From Odobenus rosmarus divergens (Eukaryota > Chordata > Mammalia > Carnivora > Odobenidae), in assembly GCF_000321225.1 (NCBI RefSeq), contig NW_004450398.1, forward strand, positions 2,158,340-2,222,339: a stretch of DNA of 64,000 bases, given 5' to 3'. Shown here in pieces: positions 58,496-64,000 of the stretch; within the stretch, counting starts at the first letter, position 1; each line of letters begins with the position of its first letter. A program made the position numbers and the translations under genes. The notes beneath the pieces were generated by a model, which was given only the letters and a program-made list of their open reading frames with translations, ran no database searches and was not told the origin of the DNA.

Positions 58496-58869
58496 AGAAG
58501 GAGAATCAGTTATGGCCACTCCTTCCCTCCGACCTCATTTTCCTAAGTAAATGTCTGTGTGGACTCTGGAACATTTCCACTAGATACAAGAAAACATGTT
58601 GATGGAAAACTCGGACAGTATCTTGACATTTTATGTAATAAATCAAGGCACATAAATATAAGGAGGCCCTGGGGCTTGGGGGCTCAGGGACCTGCCAGGA
58701 CAGGGTCCACATTTGCAGGAACCAAGGGCCTTCTGACACCTTGCTCCCGGCTTGCCTCACCTGGTCCCCGCCCTGCCCCCAGTTACCTGCCCAGGGGCCC
58801 TGGGCTTCTGTCTCCTGTCACCCTCTTCCCTTTTCCCTACAGGCGAGGGGGAGTCTTTCGCCTTCTTTG

Positions 58870-59120
58870 TGAGCCAGCATGAGAGTTAAAAGCACTCACT
58901 GCAAGGGGGTCCAAAGCCCCTTTGCCTGGGTTTAAATCGGGGCTCTCCAGCTCACTCTCTGGGTGACTGTGGGCAACTCTCTTCAGTAGCCTGAGACTTG
59001 ATTTCCGCATCTGTAAAATGGGGACAATGTCACTGTCTTTATTCACAGGGGCTCAGCCAGGGTTATTTTAGATAAGGTCTGTGAATTGCGGGCTACAGAG
59101 ACTGGCATGCATCAGGGTTG
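58870..59120 (+). repeat. MIR element
   Basis: CCTGGGTTTAAATCGGGGCT, GTGACTGTGGGCAACTCTCT and CGCATCTGTAAAATGGGGAC follow MIR closely. Confidence 0.85.
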
Positions 59121-60324
59121 GCTAGCAGGTCCTGCTTGCCCAGTATCAGTTAGGAACCCCCTGCCACCACTTAGAGAGCTCCAGAGCGGGAGGGACAGGA
59201 CCTTCACTTCAGAGGTCTTGTTAGCACAGGACTCGCTGATTTAGCAAATGGTGGAGTAAGTTTGATGAGGGGGCCCTCACTGCTGCTCCTGGGACAGGAG
59301 GAGGGGAGAGGGTTGAGGCCCCCAGGAAGGGATTGGAGGGGGTGATCACCCTTGGAATGGAAGGATGCAGAAACTCTGGTGCATCCCCACCCTGCCTCCT
59401 TGTCCTGGTTTCTCATAAACCCCATTGAGGGTTAGTCCTCCCCTCCCTCCCCCTCTAACTGGTCCAGGAGCCTTACATCTAATCAGAGGAGTAAAGATGC
59501 TGGGGAGGCGGTGGAGGCGCCCCCCTCCCTCCGTTATGGGGGTGGAGGTGGGGAGAGCACAGATTAAGAATTAAGGCTGAGGTTTGGCCCCGCCCCCTCA
59601 TGGCTGTATGTAAATAAGGCCCAGTATGTGGCCCCACTCCATGAGCTGCGCCACGCCCCCCCCAGTGTCTGAATGGACAGGAGGCACGGGCCTGCTCTGT
59701 GCCAACCGCCCTTGGCAGCCCACTCCCCGTGGGCACAGCCCACCTTCCCCAGCTGCCTCCTCCTACCCACCAGCTTCTGCAGGACTGAGGAGGGGCTGCG
59801 GACCCCCCAGCTCCTGGCTGCCAGCCACACTGCAGGGCAGGAGGGTGTGGGAGAAGGGGCTCAGTCAGGTAGGTACGCAGATGAGGAGGAGTGTGCCCTG
59901 CGGGGCTGAGTGTCTGCTCTTCTGCGTTCCTTCCCCCTTGCGCCCTGTTAACATCTTGGCAGGTGACCCCAGGGGGCAGAGGAGGTGGGTGGGATGGGGG
60001 CCTGGTCCTGGCACTAGCTTCTGAGGGGCAAGGGAGCCAGGGGTGGATCTTGGCAGTAGGACTGGAAAACGAATTCCTCCCTCCAGACCTTCCCCTTCCC
60101 CCGCCCCGGCCCCCAAGGTGGGTGTTGATGGTGGGAGCAAAAACCAAGTCCAAAGCTTCCTGTCTGCCAAGGCTGGACTCCAGGCTACCTGGGCTCCCCC
60201 TCCTCCCTCTGCAGGGCCCCCCAGGAGGAGGGGATTATGAGGGAAGCCTGATTTTGCCAGTCTGGCTGTAGGGTTCAGCATGTATAACAGCTGAAAGAAA
60301 AATTCTTCAAACACCAAGCAAGTC

Positions 60325-60905
60325 GGCCCCTCTTGCACAAAAACCCTTCCAGAGCCCCCCAGTGCTCCTGGGGTAACTGCCCCACCCCAACTTTGACTCT
60401 GCTCCACCTCTCCAGCTCCTCCTTCCTCCTGTGCTCCGCTGGCCTCCCACTTTCCCCAGAGGGCCTTTGCACATGCCGTTCCCTCTTTCACCCAGTTACC
60501 AGCCTTGTGCTTCAGCACCCACCTCTCAGTCGGCTCACCAGGACAGCCTTACCTGCCCTCCACTGGGTGCTCTCAGCACCCTTCCCTTCCCAGTGCTTAG
60601 CTCTGTTTAGAATTCTCGTTCCTTGGGGGAACAGTAATGAGACTCATGGGAAGTACTTTTTAAAAATGCAGGTGCGCGGGCCCTTCCCCAGCCCCGGCAT
60701 CAGAACCTGGCGGGGTGCGGTCTCTCATGCCTCTCGGGTGATTCTGTCCAACACCGTGGGTGGTCGTTGTCTGCACCCCTGCTCAGCTCCCAGTGCCAGG
60801 AGGCGGGCACCATCTTTTTCTTTATTCTCGCAAGCCTACCTCCAGCACAGCGTCTGGGAGGTGATGGGTCTCCAGAAATATTTGTTCAATGAGTGGATGG
60901 CTACA
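60325..60905 (+). mobile_element. L2 fragment with a small insertion
   Basis: CAGAGGGCCTTTGCACATGC, CGTTCCCTCTTTCACCCAG and AATATTTGTTCAATGAGTGG match the L2 3' region. About 60600-60770 looks like an inserted DNA-element remnant. Confidence 0.7.
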
Positions 60906-61299
60906 GAATGAATGGAATTAGTTCCAGTGATGAACTTTAATTCAATTCCAAGTGTACTTGTTACCCTGCCTACACAAGACTAGCTCACTAGGAGAATCCC
61001 AGGTGGATCGAGGGGTCCCCTGGGACTTTGAGCTGTCTGTGTGTGTGTGAGAGAGAGAGAGAACAGGACATGAATAAACCCAAGCTTGGGTCTGAGATAG
61101 AGGCAGGTTTGTAGGGGAGCCTACCTGTGCTTTGAGCCCCCAGTGAGGCCAGAGGCGTCCTGGAGGCCATCCCGAGGTAGCTAAATCCACCCCCTTCCCT
61201 GGGAAGGCATTGCCCCCGCACCCCCACCCCAGCGCAGGTGGAGGGAGAAGAACTGTTGACACCTGTGGGGAGGTGAGGAAACAGGCCAGGGTAGCAACA

Positions 61300-61390
61300 A
61301 TTATAATAGTAGCAATCATTAAGGTATGCATTTTTGGCACCCCTATAATGCTAGGCCCTGTTCTGAGATGATACAAGTTCGCTCTTGCAA
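61300..61390 (-). repeat. MIR fragment
   Basis: CTAGGCCCTGTTCTGAGATG with TAATAGTAGCAATCATT resembles reversed MIR. Confidence 0.5.
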
Positions 61391-63029
61391 CCCAGTAGCT
61401 GCTTGGGCAGAGACAACCCCTTTATTTCCTGCCCTGCACTCACCTCCTCTCCCTTCCCTCGCCCTCACCTCTGCCAAGTGTTAAGCTCTGAGTCGGGGCA
61501 GTTCTTTCCTGCCCCCATCCTGGATGTCAGACCGCCCCCTCTGCCCACCCGTCTCCCTGTAAGCACTCATGCATCCCAACGGAGCTCTCGATTTGGGGTT
61601 CTGGAAATATCACCACTGCCCTGGAATGGGGGCCTCTCCGCCTGAAGCACAAATGTAGAGGTAAGGGGGAGGGAGGGGTGCAGCAGAGGGAGCCAGCCCC
61701 ACCCCAGCTCTCCTCTGTCCTGCCTTCCCACCCTGCAGCGGGCACCCACGAGGCAGCTGTGTGCATTTCAGGATTTTGAGCTTGGCAGGACGCCTGTGAG
61801 GCTCATTTCTGAGGGGGCAGAGAATGGAAAGAGGCGGACGAGCAAGAGGCTTTCCCAGTGCCCTGCCCAGGCTGGGATGGACGGTATCTTCCAGATCAAA
61901 ACCCAGCTGGCTGGCACCCAGGCCTGCAAGGAATCCCTCCCCTCTGGTGCAGCAGGGGAGGGATGGGTATGCAAAACAGGGGTGGGCGTGGGAGGGGAGC
62001 AAGCTTTGGGGGCTGGTTGCCCTGCAGTCCCTGAGCCTGGAGGGGTTACTATCAGACCCCACCCCCCCCACCCGGACTGAAGGGACGTGTTTCTGAGCCG
62101 GGTGGGCCGGGCTGACACTAAAGGCTTGTTTGCCTCCTGCCCACACTCACTGGGAATCGCCTTAGGCTGGGCACCCGGGGTTGCTGCTTACGCCAGTGTC
62201 TGGATGAGTAGGCACCCCCCCTTCCAGGTCTGCATCCCCCTGCAGCTCTGAGAGTGCCTCAAAAGGCAAGGGCCCCCGGGTGGTGACCTTTGGGACAACG
62301 TAGGGATGGACCAGAGTGAGCGGAGCCCCTGGACTTGCCAGACCTGGTAAACAGGGCCCCCAGAGGTAAAAAGCTCTGAAGTCTCTGCCAACCCCAACCC
62401 CCTGGAGTGGGTGGGGAGGGTGGGGAGTCCGTGGACCAGGGGTTCCCAACCCACCCCTGAGCAAGACTCCCAAAAACAGTCTTAGCCCCGTCCTTCCCCT
62501 TATCAAACCCGGCCCCCAGCTCTGGGGGGTCCGGAAAGGAGAGGCCCTCTTGGAAATTCTGGGTTGCTCCAGGATTTGGAAAGAAAGCAGGGAGCAAAGC
62601 ATTGCTTTGGGAAGTGGCACTGGGGTTTCGTTTGGTGCGGGGTTGCATGGGTCTGGAGGGGTGAGGTGTGCTCACAGTCAGGAGGTCACCATATTCCTGA
62701 TCTGGTGGGGAGGAGCAGGCTGGGCCAGCAAAGGGGGAAGGGCAGGGTGGTTGGCATCCTAGATTCTGACTTTGCCCTTTTGGTTTGTGCAACCTCACTA
62801 GGCCCTGAATTTCACAAGGGCCCTGTGCTCGAATTTCCACCTTCTCAAAATTCTTAATTTTGAACCAGGGACCCTACATTTTCATTTTGCACTGGACCCT
62901 GAAAATTATGTGGCTGATCCTAGTCTTAAAACTCAAGGAACCTGGTGGTGCTAGAGTTTCTGTCTAGGGGAAGCTTTTCAGTGAAAGGCTGGTTGGAGGT
63001 GCGAGCTGGACAAGTCTTGAAACTGCACT

Positions 63030-63225
63030 TGGATAATAATAATGGTGGAGCTGAAGACATTACAGTCTTATAGCACTTACTCTGTGCCAGTCATCATCCG
63101 GAATGCTTTATATGAATTAACTCATTTCATCCTTACAGCACCTCTGTATGATTCAGAACCACTCCTATCCCCATTTCACAGCAGAGAAAACTGAGTCTCA
63201 GCGAGGTCGAGGAAGTGGCTGGGTC
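63030..63225 (-). repeat. MIR element
   Basis: AGCACTTACTCTGTGCCAGT, TTAACTCATTTCATCCTTAC and GAGAAAACTGAGTCTCAGCG are near-consensus reversed MIR. Confidence 0.85.
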
Positions 63226-63269
63226 AGTCCTGGGCAACTTGCCTCCACAGCTCCTCACCTCCCACCCCC

Positions 63270-63885
63270 CATTCATTGGTGTTTAAAGGGGTTTCTTGTA
63301 GACCACATATGATTGGGTGTTGTTTTTTATCTACTCCGACGGTCTCTGTTTCCTCACTGGTCTATTTAGACCATTCACATTTAATACAATTACGGTTGGG
63401 TTAATCTCCTCCATGTCTGCAAAAGTACTCAGTGCACTTATTCTTCTTTCAAAAAATCTTGCCCTTCTTTTCTGCCTTCTCTGTTTTCAATTGTTTTATG
63501 TGATTCCATTTTTTTCCTACTCTCCTTGCATATCAACTATACTAATTCAAAATATTTTTAGGGGCACCCAGGTGGCTCAGTCGGCTAACTGTCCAACTCT
63601 TGATTTCGGCTCAGGTCATGATCTCAGGGTCGTGGGATCAAGCCACCCCCCCGCCCCTTGTGGGGCTCTGTGCTCAGCAAGGAGTTTGCTTGAGGTTCTC
63701 TCTCTCTCCCTCTCTGTCCCTCCTCCCCCTGCTCTTTCTCTCTCTCTGAAATAAATCTTTTTAAAAATCTTTTTTTAGTGGCTGCCCTAGAGATTTTGCA
63801 ATATACATTTACAGCTAATCTCAATCCACTTTCCATTGCTTCACGGAGTCTTCCCACACTCTCCCTCCCCTCTCTTATAACGTGG
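63270..63885 (-). mobile_element. LINE-1 fragment, antisense, split by a CAN SINE
   Basis: GGTCTATTTAGACCATTCAC with ATTTAATACAATTACGG, and after the SINE CTAGAGATTTTGCAATATAC, are reversed L1 ORF2 region landmarks. Confidence 0.7.
63561..63765 (+). mobile_element. CAN SINE in antisense LINE-1
   Basis: It has GGGGCACCCAGGTGGCTCAG, GATCTCAGGGTCGTGGGATC, a (CT)n body and an AATAAATC tail. LINE-1-type antisense sequence continues on both sides, so it is a nested insertion. Confidence 0.92.
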
Positions 63886-64000
63886 CTGCCACCCACGTCC
63901 CTTCCTAGGTGCTCCAGTCACCCAACACGGTGCTGCAGCTACCCGTCATTGGTGGCAGTCATTCCGATTTGCAGAGCCTCACATGACCCTATGAGGCGGG

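Larger units (their letters stand above)
47641..64000. other. Downstream flank of TEKT5, no coding gene recognised
   Basis: Intergenic sequence with L1, MIR, L2 and CAN SINE copies listed separately. The stretches 49060-50390, 52700-54130, 57480-58370, 59120-60325 and 61390-63030 hold no recognisable repeat and no supported gene. The last two are GC-rich and have several long open frames of low-complexity Pro/Gly composition, which I treat as chance. EMP2, the neighbour expected on this side from other mammals, is not visible. Confidence 0.7.

Noticed and set aside
59479..60153. 224-codon open frame on the minus strand
   Set aside because: Pro/Gly/Ser-rich low-complexity peptide in GC-rich DNA, with other frames equally open and no recognisable domain or splice context. 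Kept only as a block to check.

Overview
The window is vertebrate nuclear DNA, almost certainly from a carnivoran mammal. It carries one spliced protein-coding gene with GT-AG introns and is packed with mammalian interspersed repeats: MIR, L2, LINE-1, MaLR/ERVL-type LTRs and hAT-type DNA elements. Thirteen copies of the tRNA-Lys-derived CAN SINE (head GGCGCCTGGGTGGCTCAG, TC-rich body, A-rich tail) point to Carnivora. Most copies have the CTGGGATCGAGCC and GCAGGGAGCC body type rather than the dog SINEC_Cf or the cat type, which suggests an arctoid caniform (bear, seal or mustelid group). That last step is inference from memory of the families.

The gene is TEKT5 (tektin-5) on the + strand. Its seven coding exons lie at 12334-12909, 15445-15528, 16122-16192, 20402-20545, 24496-24718, 44915-45069 and 47315-47531. 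Joined, they give an open frame of 1470 nt (489 residues plus stop) with no frameshift. It contains the tektin signature nonapeptide RPNVELCRD at residues 405-413. A polyadenylation signal lies 80 nt after the stop. The product is an axonemal filament protein found inside sperm flagellar doublet microtubules.

Layout: 1-12.3 kb is upstream flank made largely of old LTR, LINE-1 and MIR sequence, with a very good CTCF-type motif at 5231-5244. The region 12.3-47.6 kb is TEKT5, including a 20.2 kb intron 5 and, in intron 3, a GC-box-rich minisatellite (19378-19880) that leaves long antisense frames open. The region 47.6-64 kb is downstream flank with L1, MIR and L2 remnants, a cluster of four CAN SINEs at 55.0-56.5 kb, a (CA)n-(GCTA)n composite repeat and an 18-base C run.

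No second protein-coding gene, functional RNA gene or new genetic system could be supported. Neighbours known from other mammals (NUBP1 on one side, EMP2 on the other) are not visible. All long open frames outside the TEKT5 exons look like chance frames in GC-rich, repeat or antisense sequence. Repeat names are from recall of consensus sequences, so the class is more certain than the subfamily.
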